A DNA stretch of 44,286 nt from Chlorobiaceae bacterium (GCA_013334975.1 JAAXWL010000011.1:1-44286), one strand, 5' to 3'. Shown: positions 31,564 to 40,554, counted from the first letter of the stretch. The notes: generated by a model from the sequence alone, not told the origin. Translations and numbers: made by a program.

Positions 31564-32337
31564 ATGCTGAAGGTTCGCCGGAGCCGGGTTTACACGCGGT
31601 GGTTTGGTTGGTACTCCCGTCGGCAGTTCAGGCGGCATTTCCATTCTCTGAGAGTGTTTATGCCGCCGGAACTGCCCGTAATGGATAACGGCGTACCAGT
31701 CATTTTCTACGGCAACCACGCCTACTGGTGGGATGGTTTCTGGTCGCAGCTCTGTACGGAAACCTGGTTCCGGCAGAACCTGTTCATCATCATCGAAGAT
31801 ACCCAGCTCGAAAAGCACCGATTCTTTACCCGTCTCGGTGCTTTTTCGATCGATCGTTCTAATGCCCGAAGCGCCATAGAGACGCTCGATTATGCGGCAT
31901 CGTGTCTGCTTAAGCCTTCCTTGCGTCAGAATGCGCTCTGGATTTTTCCCCAGGGCATGATTGAGCATGTTGACAAACGCCCCCTTGTTTTTTTCAGGGG
32001 AACGGCAGGGATTGTCCAACGGGTTCTGAAAAAGAGGGATTCACTCTATCTTGTTTCAGTTGTCAGCCGTATTGAATATCTTGAAGATCAGAAACCAGAA
32101 CTTATCCTCTCTTTCGGGACGCAACGATTGTTCGGAAAAAAGGAGTGGAAAGGGCTCGATGACCTTACTGGGTTCATGCAGACGACGACCGAATCCCATC
32201 TCGACAAGGTGAAGCAAGCGGTGGTCGAGCGATCGATTGATTCATTCGAAGTGCTCATCCGGGGCACAGCATCGATCAACCGGCGAGTCGAGGCATTTCG
32301 GGAGATGATTGGAGTGAATCGTCCGGCAGGTAAATAA
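31564..32337 (+). CDS. PlsC-like lysophospholipid/glycerolipid acyltransferase
   Basis: 257 residues. The catalytic H-x4-D motif is NHAYWWDGFW (H52, D57), and the later FPQGMIEHVDKRPLVFFRGT replaces the FPEGTRS and P-loop-like block. An N-terminal basic, aromatic-rich region could be membrane associated; no classic transmembrane helix. These enzymes transfer acyl chains to lysophosphatidate or other lipids such as carotenoid or ornithine lipids. The SxG variation and the tryptophan-rich motif resemble acyltransferases that work on non-phospholipid substrates such as glycosyl carotenoids in Chlorobium (CruD-like), but this is speculative. Confidence 0.75.
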   Translation: MLKVRRSRVYTRWFGWYSRRQFRRHFHSLRVFMPPELPVMDNGVPVIFYGNHAYWWDGFWSQLCTETWFRQNLFIIIEDTQLEKHRFFTRLGAFSIDRSNARSAIETLDYAASCLLKPSLRQNALWIFPQGMIEHVDKRPLVFFRGTAGIVQRVLKKRDSLYLVSVVSRIEYLEDQKPELILSFGTQRLFGKKEWKGLDDLTGFMQTTTESHLDKVKQAVVERSIDSFEVLIRGTASINRRVEAFREMIGVNRPAGK

Positions 32338-32490
32338 AAGAGCAGACTCTTTTCTCCTGGAAACGATGCCGCCATTGGCCTTTTATCGAGCACCAGCAGA
32401 CGACGCAGTCCGGAAAGGGGTGGTTGGCAGGGGCAGTGAACCACGGCAGGGCGGTTATTATATAGATATAAAGAAAAGGAAGATTCATAC

Positions 32491-33489
32491 ATGAGTACAG
32501 TAATATGTAGTTGTCTACTTGGCGATAATGCAAGAATAAGGCTCAAACTCTCAAAGATATTGCATCAGGAGGTTTCAGGTCTCTATCCTCAGGAGCAGTC
32601 GGAGGATGCTGTCAAGGTCTGCGAGGTTGAAGTGAAGGGGTGCCGACGGGAGTTTTTTGCCAACAGAAACGATCTGGAACTTTCCATCGGGATGCCGGTT
32701 ATTCTCGAAGCTGATGGTGGTTACGATTTTGGTCTCGTCTACTCAACAGGCGCGATAGCCTTGCGCAAGTTCCGGATTAAGGGCATAACCGAGCAGATCG
32801 AAACGCTTCCGATGCTTCTGAGAGAGGCGACAGAACAGGAGGTGAGCGATTATACCGAAATCCGCAAACGTGAACCTGAAATCAGGGCTGCCTGCCTGGA
32901 GAGGATCGAGCGGCATCAGCTGGAGATGAAGCTGGTCGATATCGATCTCAGGCTCGATCAGCAGAAGCTTTCGGTCTATTACACTGCTACCCACCGGGTT
33001 GATTTCAGGGGACTGGTGCGTGACCTTGCTGGTGAGTTCAAGGCAAGGATCCAGATGGTGCAGATCACCACGCGCGAGGAGGCAAGGCGGACCAACACCC
33101 AGGGCTCCTGCGGTTGTGCGCTTTGCTGCTCGACCTGGATGCAGAAGATACACTCCAATCCGTTTGCCGAAAAGCCGCAGTTGCCGGAAACCATGAGCGG
33201 AGACAATTTCTCTTTCAACACGATAGGTCTGTGCAACCGTCCGAAGTGCTGCCTGGGTTTTTCCAGGACGAATGGTAAGAATGGTACGGGCCACGGCGCC
33301 TGTCAGCAAAACGGATGGCCGGCTGTCGGCACCATTATCTCAGTCAGGGAGGGCAGTGCTGTGGTCGACGGGGTCGATCAGCAGAAAAAAACTCTATGGC
33401 TGCGGTACGTGAACACCGGGCAGAAACGGCGAATGTCACTTGATCAGTTCAACAACCTTGCCGGCAGGCGTCAGGGAGGGCTGGACTGA
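32491..33489 (+). CDS. ricT: PSP1-domain Fe-S protein, RicT (YaaT) type
   Basis: 332 residues. The PSP1/RicT core (VCEVEVKGCRREFFANRNDL..., LVDIDLRLDQQKLSVYYTA, RVDFRGLVRDLAGEFKARIQ) is followed by the cysteine cluster CGCALCC and CNRPKCCLGF, which matches the CxxxLCC...CGRLxCCL pattern that binds Fe-S in RicT. In Bacillus, RicA-RicF-RicT cooperates with RNase Y in mRNA maturation; in other phyla the partner is unknown. A GAAAAGGAAG ribosome-binding site precedes the ATG. Upstream, 32338-32490 is a non-coding leader with a short AAAAGAG/CTCTTTT hairpin. metG follows. Confidence 0.88.
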   Translation: MSTVICSCLLGDNARIRLKLSKILHQEVSGLYPQEQSEDAVKVCEVEVKGCRREFFANRNDLELSIGMPVILEADGGYDFGLVYSTGAIALRKFRIKGITEQIETLPMLLREATEQEVSDYTEIRKREPEIRAACLERIERHQLEMKLVDIDLRLDQQKLSVYYTATHRVDFRGLVRDLAGEFKARIQMVQITTREEARRTNTQGSCGCALCCSTWMQKIHSNPFAEKPQLPETMSGDNFSFNTIGLCNRPKCCLGFSRTNGKNGTGHGACQQNGWPAVGTIISVREGSAVVDGVDQQKKTLWLRYVNTGQKRRMSLDQFNNLAGRRQGGLD

Positions 33490-33557
33490 ACCATGGTTCC
33501 TTTCGTCCGGCCAGTGGCCGGGTGAGAAGAATTTATCACTTTTGAATGTATTTTTTC

Positions 33558-35669
33558 ATGACGCATACTTATAGAAGGACTCTCGTTACCACTGCTCTTC
33601 CCTATGCCAACGGTCCGGTCCATCTCGGCCATCTTGCCGGCGTTTACTTGCCAGCCGACATCTATGTCCGGTACAAACGGCTCTGTGGTGATGATATTAT
33701 TCACATCGGAGGCTCCGACGAGCATGGCGTGCCGATCACTATCACCGCCGATCGGGAGGGGATATCGCCACAGGATGTGGTCGATCGTTATCACAAGATG
33801 AATGCTGAAGCATTCGCAAAGTGCGGTATCTCGTTTGATTACTATGGTCGTACCAGTTCAGCCGTTCACCATGAGACCGCAAAGGAGTTTTTCGCTGAAA
33901 TCGAGCGGAAGGGGATCTTTGTCAGGAAAACAGAGAAGCAGTTTTTCGACGCCACAGCAGGCCGATTCCTCTCCGACCGTTACATCACCGGAACCTGCCC
34001 CGTCTGCAACTCTCCGGGGGCCAATGGCGATCAGTGCGAGCAGTGCGGTACCCATCTGAGCCCGACGGAGCTGATCGATCCGAAAAGCAAGCTCTCCGAT
34101 GCCACCCCCGAGCTTCGTGAAACCCTGCACTGGTACTTCCCTCTGGGTAGGTACCAGAAGTTGCTCGAAGATTATGTCGAAAGGCACAGCGGCGAGTGGC
34201 GATCGAATGTGGTGAACTATTCGAAAACGTGGCTCAACCAGGGGCTGGCTGAGCGGGCCATCACCCGTGACCTCTCCTGGGGCATCTCCCTGCCGCTCGA
34301 CTCTGTTGAGGCCCAGGGCAAGGTGCTCTATGTCTGGTTCGATGCCGTGCTCGGCTATATCTCCTTCACGAAGGAGTGGGCAGAACGGCAGGGTGATCCG
34401 CTGCTCTGGAAGCGTTACTGGCAGGATCCGGAGACACGCATCATCAATTTTATCGGCAAGGACAACGTCGTGTTTCATACCCTGATGTTCCCGGCGATCC
34501 TGATGGCCTGGAATGACGAGCGGAGTGAAGGGCGCTACGAGCTTGCCGACAACGTTCCGGCCTCCGAGTTCATGAACTTCGAGGGACGCAAGTTCTCCAA
34601 GTCGCGTAACTATGCGGTCTATCTGGGTGAGTTCCTTGAACGTTTTCCCGCTGATACCCTGCGTTACAGCATCGCCATGAACTATCCGGAGAACAAGGAC
34701 AGTGATTTCAGTTGGGTCGATTTTCAGAATCGCACCAATGGTGAACTGGCTGACACGCTTGGCAATTTCATCAAACGCTCGGTTGACTTCACCAACGCCC
34801 GTTTTGATGCTGAGGTGCCCTGTGACCTCTCTTTTGACGAGTGGGACAACCTCGGTATTGACTGGCTGGAGAGTTTTTGCCGGCTTGAGGCGGCATACGA
34901 AGGATTCCACTTCCGTGATGCCGTATCCCAGACGATGGATATTGCGCGCTTCGCCAACCGGTATCTCACCGAGAGCGAGCCCTGGAAGGTGATCAAGGTC
35001 GATCGAGAGGCGGCCGGTCGTGCAATGGCCGTTTCCCTGAACCTTTGCCACTCGCTGGCCTTGCTGCTCTATCCGGTGCTGCCTGAAACCAGCAACCGTA
35101 TCTGGAGGATGCTTGGTTTTGAGGGCACGATCGATGATCTGGTGGAGCCAGGCAAAGTGGTCTGGAGAAAAGCCCTTGAACCGGGACTGAAGAAGGGTCA
35201 CAAACTCCTTGGTACCTCGGAAATTCTCTTCACCAAAATTGAGCAGAAGGATATCGAGCCCGAGCTGAAAAAGATCGAAGCGCTGCTGGCTGAAGCCCGT
35301 CGTTGTGAAGCCTCGGAAAAGCAGACGACGACGACCTTCAAACCGGAGATCACCATCGAAGATTTCCAGAAGGTCGATCTGCGTGTGGCCAGAGTGATCG
35401 GATGCGAACCGGTTAAAAAAGCCGCCAAGCTGCTCAAACTGAAGCTGCAGGTGGGTTCGGAAGAGCGTCAGGTGCTTTCGGGCATTGCGCAGCACTACAA
35501 GCCTGAGGAGATGGTGGGTAAGCAGGTGGTGCTGGTGGCCAATCTTGCCGAAAGAACCATGAGAGGCGAAGTGTCGCAGGGGATGATTCTGGCCGTCGAA
35601 GGTGAGGAGGGTCAGCTTTTCATCCTTGAGCCGCAGGGAAAGTCAATAAACGGGAAGCCGGTTGAATAA
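33558..35669 (+). CDS. metG: Methionyl-tRNA synthetase with C-terminal tRNA-binding domain
   Basis: 703 residues from ATG 33558 (in-frame ATG at 33546 also possible). It charges tRNA-Met and initiator tRNA. Class I synthetase motifs: YANGPVHLGHLAGVYLPADI (HIGH as HLGH), the zinc knuckle CPVCNSPGANGDQCEQCG, KVLYVWFDAVLGYI and KMSKS-like KFSKS in FEGRKFSKSRNYAV. After a helical anticodon domain, a charged linker leads to the Trbp111/EMAP-like OB-fold (DFQKVDLRVARVIGCEPVKK), as in E. coli-type dimeric enzymes. Its product's substrate, tRNA-fMet, is encoded 48 bases downstream, which is notable. Confidence 0.96.
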   Translation: MTHTYRRTLVTTALPYANGPVHLGHLAGVYLPADIYVRYKRLCGDDIIHIGGSDEHGVPITITADREGISPQDVVDRYHKMNAEAFAKCGISFDYYGRTSSAVHHETAKEFFAEIERKGIFVRKTEKQFFDATAGRFLSDRYITGTCPVCNSPGANGDQCEQCGTHLSPTELIDPKSKLSDATPELRETLHWYFPLGRYQKLLEDYVERHSGEWRSNVVNYSKTWLNQGLAERAITRDLSWGISLPLDSVEAQGKVLYVWFDAVLGYISFTKEWAERQGDPLLWKRYWQDPETRIINFIGKDNVVFHTLMFPAILMAWNDERSEGRYELADNVPASEFMNFEGRKFSKSRNYAVYLGEFLERFPADTLRYSIAMNYPENKDSDFSWVDFQNRTNGELADTLGNFIKRSVDFTNARFDAEVPCDLSFDEWDNLGIDWLESFCRLEAAYEGFHFRDAVSQTMDIARFANRYLTESEPWKVIKVDREAAGRAMAVSLNLCHSLALLLYPVLPETSNRIWRMLGFEGTIDDLVEPGKVVWRKALEPGLKKGHKLLGTSEILFTKIEQKDIEPELKKIEALLAEARRCEASEKQTTTTFKPEITIEDFQKVDLRVARVIGCEPVKKAAKLLKLKLQVGSEERQVLSGIAQHYKPEEMVGKQVVLVANLAERTMRGEVSQGMILAVEGEEGQLFILEPQGKSINGKPVE

Positions 35670-35674
35670 ATAAT

Positions 35675-35711
35675 TTGTTGCTCTCATTAATTGTTGTACA
35701 TTAATGTACAA
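35675..35711 (+). promoter_or_regulatory. Possible tRNA-fMet promoter overlapped by a perfect 18-bp palindrome
   Basis: TTGTTG (35675-35680) and TACATT (35697-35702) at 16-base spacing form a possible promoter, with transcription starting near the tRNA 5' end at 35718. The perfect inverted repeat TTGTACATTAATGTACAA (35694-35711) covers the -10 region, where a bound protein would block transcription. The half-sites are the same as those in the antitoxin operator at 11771-11790. Pattern reading; no data. Confidence 0.45.
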
Positions 35712-35717
35712 ATACAT

Positions 35718-35790
<73 letters not shown>

Positions 35791-35793
<3 letters not shown>

Positions 35794-35838
35794 TAAAAAA
35801 AAAGACCGCACAACATGACGCGGTCTTTTTTTTTATGG
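35791..35838. terminator. Strong terminator fused to the tRNA-fMet 3' end
   Basis: CCAT-A9-GACCGC pairs perfectly with GCGGTC-T9-ATGG (19 bp) around a ten-base loop (35810-35819). The stem begins with the tRNA's own CCA. As a bidirectional hairpin it ends the tRNA transcript immediately, leaving only a short trailer to remove. Confidence 0.9.
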
Positions 35839-35946
35839 TAGTGCAGTGAAGTATATTGGCATAGCGGTTTTTTATGGTACAGATCGGCCTTATCACCCAG
35901 ATCTTTCGGAAAACACAATGCGGATGAACTATAGGCCATCTCCTTC

Positions 35947-37170
35947 ATGAAGAGTTTTTCTCTGTCATTCATTGTCTCGTTCATTTTTTTCCTGCTCACA
36001 CTTACTGCGTTTCCAGCAGGAGCTGAAGGGTTCCGGTATGGGCTCGATGTGCTCGATGCGGACGGATGCCGGCAGCTCAAGGGAAAAAAGGTCGCACTGA
36101 TCACCAATGCGGCTGCGGTGTCGGGTTCAGGGGAGGATGGTTACAGGGTGCTGCTTCGGCATGGAGTCGATCTCAGGTTCCTGATGGCTCCGGAGCACGG
36201 TTTTGCCCTTGATCGTGAGGCCGGCCAAATGGTTGGTGATGCCGGTGTTGCTGACACCCTGAGCGTGTACTCGCTTTATGGAGCATCAAAAAAGCCGGAC
36301 TCCAATCTTCTGAAAACCGTCGATCTGGTTGTTTTCGATCTGCAGGATGCAGGAGTGCGTTGTTATACCTACATATCCACAATGAAGCTGGCTATGGAGG
36401 CCTGTCAGGATGCAGGTATCGCATTCATGGTGCTTGATCGTCCCAATCCGATCGCTCCGCTTCCATCTGGCGGATTTCTTCTGGATCGGCGTTTCGAGTC
36501 ATTTGTTGGTGCAGCCGAATTACCTTTCCTGCACGGTATGACAACAGGGGAGATTGCGCTCTGGCTTCAGCAGCAACGATATCAGGGGCTATTGCTTCAG
36601 GTTGTTGGCATGAAAGGGTACCGTCATGACCTGTTTGTTGATGAACTGAATGGTTACCATTACCGAGCGCCCTCACCTGCTCTGCGGGACTTCAGGACGC
36701 TTCTGCTCTATCCGGCGACGGTTATGCTGGAGGCAACTGATGTTAGTGAAGGGCGCGGCACCAAGAGGCCCTTCAGGATGTTTGGTGCTCCTTTCATCGA
36801 AAGTGAGGTGCTGCTTCGGGAGCTCGAAAACTACAACCTTCCGGGTATCGATTTCGGGACGACGACCTTTGTGCCGGTAAGCGGCAAGTTCAGCGGTGTG
36901 GAGTGCCATGGTATCACGCTGAAAGTGACTGATCGAAAGCGATTCGATCCTTTCATGACCGCCACAGCCATTCTGCTCTCTTTGCAGAAGCTATGGCCTG
37001 TCGAACTGGGGATTGATCGACATACCTTATTTTTCGATCACCTTGCCGGTACCGACCGCTATCGGCAGATGATCCGGAATCAGCAACCGATCGGAGAGGT
37101 TCTTGAAGCGGCCCGCCTCTCGGTGCAGCCATTCATAGCGGTTCGTGACGACGGCATTCTTTATCCCTGA
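35947..37170 (+). CDS. DUF1343/NamZ-like exo-beta-N-acetylmuramidase, exported
   Basis: 407 residues. A signal peptide (SLSFIVSFIFFLLTLTAFPA, cut near GAE) precedes a DUF1343 domain: RYGLDVLDADG...KGKKVALITNAAAVS, the FLMAPEHGFALDREAGQ motif, SVYSLYGASKKPD, VVFDLQDAGVRCYTYISTM and MVLDRPNPI, ending with LLYPATVMLEATDVSEGRGT and KRPFRMFGAPFI. In Bacillus NamZ this domain removes MurNAc from muropeptide ends, which points to peptidoglycan recycling in the periplasm. The usual PEHGF/RG and DxQDxGxR residues are retained. It is read towards the STAS gene, 101 bases away. Confidence 0.9.
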   Translation: MKSFSLSFIVSFIFFLLTLTAFPAGAEGFRYGLDVLDADGCRQLKGKKVALITNAAAVSGSGEDGYRVLLRHGVDLRFLMAPEHGFALDREAGQMVGDAGVADTLSVYSLYGASKKPDSNLLKTVDLVVFDLQDAGVRCYTYISTMKLAMEACQDAGIAFMVLDRPNPIAPLPSGGFLLDRRFESFVGAAELPFLHGMTTGEIALWLQQQRYQGLLLQVVGMKGYRHDLFVDELNGYHYRAPSPALRDFRTLLLYPATVMLEATDVSEGRGTKRPFRMFGAPFIESEVLLRELENYNLPGIDFGTTTFVPVSGKFSGVECHGITLKVTDRKRFDPFMTATAILLSLQKLWPVELGIDRHTLFFDHLAGTDRYRQMIRNQQPIGEVLEAARLSVQPFIAVRDDGILYP

Positions 37171-37271
37171 TCATGGTCAGTTCTGATGCAGGACTGCACC
37201 CTTTCAGGAGCATCTCCAGCAAGAGGGGTTTGCCGGGGGATGACTCAGCTGAGTTCCGGTGGTGAGTAATT

Positions 37272-37961
37272 TCAGTCTCCTGTTTTCACCTTTTTGTTAC
37301 CGGAGCGGGGCTCTTTTTTCGGGCGGCCCCGTTTTCTGGAGGGATGGTCAGCTTTTGGCCTCTTTTCAGTTTTTTCCGCAAGCTCTTCTTCGTCAAAGTC
37401 ATCCTGGTTGTCATCAGAGCTCTGCTCTTTCTTGTCAAGCTCATCGATATCCTCAGCCTCATCGCTGTCGCTGACGTCAATTACTTCGTCCATTTCAGGG
37501 AATGGTTCGTTGACGAAAACCTCCTCGGGAAGAATATCGATCACATCAGCAATATCGTCAACAATGTCGTCCTGAACCTGTGGCGGACGGGATTTGCTGC
37601 CCCGTTTGCCTTTAAGGGCAGGTTCAATGAGCGTCATCACCTCGTTGATCGACGAGAAAATGTAGAGTTGTTTGTCGAGATTGGTCAGTTTGAGCAGATC
37701 CTTGATCTGCTGACACAGCGATACAAAAATCGCCAGACCGTCAGAGCGATTGGCAACCTGGTGCGCAAGAAGCATCGAACCGATACCAGACGAGTCGATC
37801 GCCTTGACCTGTGAAAAATCGATGATCACATTCCTGCTGAAGGCGTTGCTGACCATGTTGTCAATTGTCGATTTGAACCAATCGGCGTACCGGACATCGA
37901 AAATCGATTCTTCAAGCTTCAGAATGGTTAGTTCCTTTCGGGTCGAGACGGAGTGTTTCAT
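37272..37961 (-). CDS. STAS-domain protein with acidic linker and AT-hook tail
   Basis: 229 residues. Residues 1-115 form a STAS domain (anti-sigma-factor-antagonist type) with NVIIDFSQVKAIDSSGIGSM: the serine in DSSG is the usual phosphorylation site. Residues about 125-200 are strongly acidic (EEVFVNEPFPEMDEVIDVSD, DEAEDIDELDKKEQSSDDNQ, DDFDEEELAE). The C-terminus, KADHPSRKRGRPKKEPRSGN, contains the AT-hook core GRP flanked by basic residues, a minor-groove DNA-binding motif. A STAS domain joined to an AT-hook suggests a nucleoid-associated or regulatory switch. No anti-sigma kinase is adjacent. Divergent from the small HTH gene; 371-base intergenic between. Confidence 0.85.
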   Translation of the reverse strand: MKHSVSTRKELTILKLEESIFDVRYADWFKSTIDNMVSNAFSRNVIIDFSQVKAIDSSGIGSMLLAHQVANRSDGLAIFVSLCQQIKDLLKLTNLDKQLYIFSSINEVMTLIEPALKGKRGSKSRPPQVQDDIVDDIADVIDILPEEVFVNEPFPEMDEVIDVSDSDEAEDIDELDKKEQSSDDNQDDFDEEELAEKTEKRPKADHPSRKRGRPKKEPRSGNKKVKTGD

Positions 37962-38332
37962 AAAAAAAACTCCAGCGGAAAACGATAACTTATTTATTAA
38001 AAAGCAGATAATCTGCCATTTCGTTCCGCATGGCGTGAGGGATGCTGATCAGTTCGATGCGGAAGGCAACCACCTCCTATTATCGTAAAAAAAATCGATT
38101 CATCAGTATCATATTTTTATTTAATAGCCTGAAAAAGAAAAGCCTGTCAATAGGATTATACGTCAGACCAGTCAGGGTACCATAAATTTCCGTTGGTCCG
38201 ATCATCGACTCATCTTCTCTTCAATCCTTATCCAGATTGTTTTTCTGAGGAGATCTACTTTGAAAAATTCGATACAACGAAAATATACCCCGTCGTTAGC
38301 TGTGGGGTAGTTGATCAATAAGGATTATCATT
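37962..38332. other. 371-base divergent intergenic region with one possible mini-ORF
   Basis: AT-rich. Contains a possible 16-residue ORF (38260-38310, listed separately), a TACCCC/GGGGTA inverted repeat (38286-38309), and a CACCTCC sequence at 38071-38076 that reads as a GGAGGTG on the minus strand with no start codon at useful distance. No named promoter stands out. Confidence 0.4.
38260..38310 (+). CDS. Possible 16-residue leader peptide
   Basis: GAGGAG (38247-38252) lies seven bases before TTG 38260, an ideal ribosome-binding spacing. The frame encodes MKNSIQRKYTPSLAVG and stops at 38308-38310, where it overlaps the TACCCC/GGGGTA inverted repeat, and the next gene's own AAGGA site starts about ten bases later. 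It could be a translated leader coupled to the gene at 38333, or chance. No family recognised. Confidence 0.3.
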   Translation: MKNSIQRKYTPSLAVG

Positions 38333-38668
38333 ATGGCTGAATATGGTGAATGGAATCTGAGAGGAGCGACGCTCAGTGATGTAACGGCTAAAACAGAATA
38401 TGGGGTCAGCCGTGAATTTGTGGTCAATGCCATAAGGGCCGGGAAAATCGAGTGCCGGGAGGGATCACAATGGGGAAATCCCTATCTCAGGATTCTGAGA
38501 AGGCAGCTTGAGCAATGCTTCGTCGAGGAATTTGGTGAGGAGTACCTGATGAGGCTCCGCAATCAGGCGGAACTCGGCAAGGTGAAGAAGGAGATTTCCA
38601 GCCTCAAAAAGAAACTCGGAGAGCTTCAGAACCGGAAAACGGTTTTAGAGGAGTTACTGAAAGCGTAA
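38333..38668 (+). CDS. Small HTH-like/coiled-coil protein of unknown function
   Basis: 111 residues with AAGGA eight bases before the ATG. The N-terminal half (GEWNLRGATLSDVTAKTEYG then VSREFVVNAIRAGKIECREG and QWGNPYLRILRRQLE) resembles an excisionase/MerR-like winged helix: a recognition helix followed by IRAGKI. Similar GATLSDKTA...AGKL...GNPY proteins occur sparsely in many bacteria (from memory). Residues about 75-110 are an obvious heptad coiled coil (KKEISSLKKKLGELQNRKTV). The combination suggests a DNA-binding dimeric protein; targets unknown. It stands alone, preceded by a possible leader peptide. Confidence 0.7.
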   Translation: MAEYGEWNLRGATLSDVTAKTEYGVSREFVVNAIRAGKIECREGSQWGNPYLRILRRQLEQCFVEEFGEEYLMRLRNQAELGKVKKEISSLKKKLGELQNRKTVLEELLKA

Positions 38669-38713
38669 CTCGCCAGTTGCAAGAAGGCTGGAACGTTCGT
38701 AGCGTCAGGTCAA

Positions 38714-38946
38714 ACTTAAACTGACGTATCTTTCCTGGCCATCGATTTATTCAAATCGAAATCGGTAACGGGGATCAAAATCGATTGATTCTGTAAAAAC
38801 AGAAAACCGGTCTATGACTGTATCTGATTAATTATATAATGTTTATCACATTAAGTCATAATACTTGGTGAGTTTTTCTTCAGCCTTTTCAAGTGGAACC
38901 CGATACCGATTTGGATACCGATTCCGATGATAAGAGAAATTCTGAC
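38714..38946. repeat. ~235-bp dispersed repeat, copy A (inverted relative to copy B)
   Basis: From TAAACTGACGTAT to GAGAAATTCTGAC. When the segment 42587-42825 is reverse-complemented it aligns over the whole length at about 75-80 percent by eye, sharing AAATCGAAATCGGTA, ATCAAAATCGATT, GAAAACCGGTC, TTATCACA and GATTTGGATACCGATT. It carries GATACCGAT words also present at 14262-14276 and 14781-14790. No coding potential. Confidence 0.8.
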
Positions 38947-39008
38947 TCATTACCGTTGGTACGATCCCCGATCTCTATTTTTCCGGCGTGGATTTGTTGA
39001 CCGGTGCG

Positions 39009-39953
39009 TTACGAAATGTGGCGACAGAGCTTTTCGGCGAGTCTGACTGTTTCGGATTCATCGAGGGGGGCATTGATCCAGTCGACCTTGAGGCGGTTGC
39101 GCAAGAAGGTTAACTGACGTTTTGCGTAGTTCCGGGTGTGCTGGGCGATGAGTGATGTGGCGGTGGCCAGATCACTGTGCCCTTCGAAGTGTTCGAAGAG
39201 TTCCCGGTACCCAACAGTGGCCAGGGCGTTGAGTTTTTTACTGTGCCATTCGTCCCGGAACTGGTTGTAGAGCTGGCGGGCTTCAGCTTCGAGTCCGGCC
39301 TCCATCATGGCGGCTGTGCGTCGGTTGATGCGTTCGTAGAGTACGGGGCGGAGCATATCGAGACCGATAACGATGAATTCAGTGTCAGGCGGTGAGCTTG
39401 AAGCTGGGTGTTGCAGGGCTGCCGTCACGGTGCTGCCGGAGAGTTCGATGATTTCGAGGCTTCGGATGAGCCGCTGGGTTTTGGTGGGGTCGAGGGTGCG
39501 GGCCTGTTCCGGGTCGATGGCCTCGAGTCTGCGGTAGAGCGTTTCGGGGCCGAGTGAGTGTAACTCCTCAGTGAGTCTTCTCCTGATTTCGGTGTCGGAT
39601 TGCGGCAGTTCAGCAAAGCCTTTCAGGAGTCCTTCCAGATAGAGCGTCGAGCCTCCGGCGACGATGGCCGGGATGTTGCGTTGCCGGAGATCCCTGATTC
39701 TTTCGGTGGCCTGCAAGGCAAAATCGCCTGAACTGAAGGGTTCGCCTATCTCCTTTTCGTCGATGAAGTGGTGCCGGACTGTTGCGAGCATTTCGCGGGG
39801 AGGTTTGGCCGTGCCGATCTCCATACCACGGTAAATCTGGCGCGAATCGGCCGAGACAATCTCGGCGCCGCTCAGCCGTGCAATCCGGAAGGCCAGCTCT
39901 GTTTTGCCGGAGGCAGTGGGGCCAATGATCGTCAGCACCGGCCTGGTGCTCAT
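39009..39953 (-). CDS. miaA: tRNA dimethylallyltransferase
   Basis: 314 residues from the ATG at 39951-39953 (the frame extends upstream into maf but the family start is [20 protein letters not shown]). It adds the isopentenyl group to A37 of tRNAs reading UNN codons. P-loop GPTASGKT (10-17), [22 protein letters not shown], and [20 protein letters not shown], plus [13 protein letters not shown] and the [14 protein letters not shown] block, all match MiaA. Its start codon overlaps the maf stop by four bases (ATGA). Third gene of the unit symporter-maf-miaA, and its product acts in the same tRNA pathways as other nearby genes. Confidence 0.95.
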   Translation of the reverse strand: MSTRPVLTIIGPTASGKTELAFRIARLSGAEIVSADSRQIYRGMEIGTAKPPREMLATVRHHFIDEKEIGEPFSSGDFALQATERIRDLRQRNIPAIVAGGSTLYLEGLLKGFAELPQSDTEIRRRLTEELHSLGPETLYRRLEAIDPEQARTLDPTKTQRLIRSLEIIELSGSTVTAALQHPASSSPPDTEFIVIGLDMLRPVLYERINRRTAAMMEAGLEAEARQLYNQFRDEWHSKKLNALATVGYRELFEHFEGHSDLATATSLIAQHTRNYAKRQLTFLRNRLKVDWINAPLDESETVRLAEKLCRHIS

Positions 39954-40552
39954 GGCTGATCCGAAGTGTAGGGAAACAGGGGTTTCAGGGCAGCATAGAC
40001 CTTCGAGACCGGCAGGCCGACCACGTTGTAGTAGCAACCCTCGATCCCGGTGACAAAGCAGGCGAGCAGCGCATCCTGGATGCCGTACGATCCCGCCTTG
40101 TCGTAAGGTTTCATCACGTCGAGGTAGCGGCCGATTTCGCCGGGTGTGATCGGGCCGAATTCGACAATGGTGCGGGAGTAGTCCATGATGGCTTTGCCGT
40201 CGTGCAGGATGCAGAAGCCGGTCAGCACTTCGTGTCTCCTGTCTTGCAGGGCGGAGAGCATCGCGAAGGCGTGTCCGAAATCATCGGGTTTGCCGAGAGG
40301 GGAACCGTTGAGGATGACGGTGGTGTCAGAGCCGAGTACAACCGTTCCAGATGCCGGCACGGTAGCTGATTGCACGACGGCTTCAGCCTTTTTTCGGGCA
40401 ATGGTCATGACATTTTCTTCGAGCGGCAGTGAGGGGTCGAAGGTTTCGTCGATCTCTGCCGATGCCGTTTCAAACGGTAAACCGGTCATGGTGAGAAGCT
40501 CGCGTCTGCGGGGCGATTGCGAGGCGAGGATAAGTTGTGGATTGCCTGACAT
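39950..40552 (-). CDS. maf: Maf-family nucleotide pyrophosphatase
   Basis: 200 residues. The family signature [14 protein letters not shown] (7-20) is followed by [39 protein letters not shown] (substrate pocket) and DKAGSYGIQ (YD/DKAGxYxIQ). Maf proteins hydrolyse non-canonical or methylated pyrimidine triphosphates such as dTTP, UTP, m5UTP and pseudo-UTP; the YhdE-type residues suggest dTTP/UTP activity, not certain. It overlaps miaA by four bases and follows the symporter gene by two, so the three are one operon. Confidence 0.93.
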   Translation of the reverse strand: MSGNPQLILASQSPRRRELLTMTGLPFETASAEIDETFDPSLPLEENVMTIARKKAEAVVQSATVPASGTVVLGSDTTVILNGSPLGKPDDFGHAFAMLSALQDRRHEVLTGFCILHDGKAIMDYSRTIVEFGPITPGEIGRYLDVMKPYDKAGSYGIQDALLACFVTGIEGCYYNVVGLPVSKVYAALKPLFPYTSDQP

Positions 40553-40554
40553 CT

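Noticed and set aside
33858-35495. A 545-codon open frame on the minus strand
   Set aside because: It lies antisense to metG, whose synthetase motifs are unmistakable; the long frame is a by-product of codon bias in the plus-strand gene and has no protein motifs.
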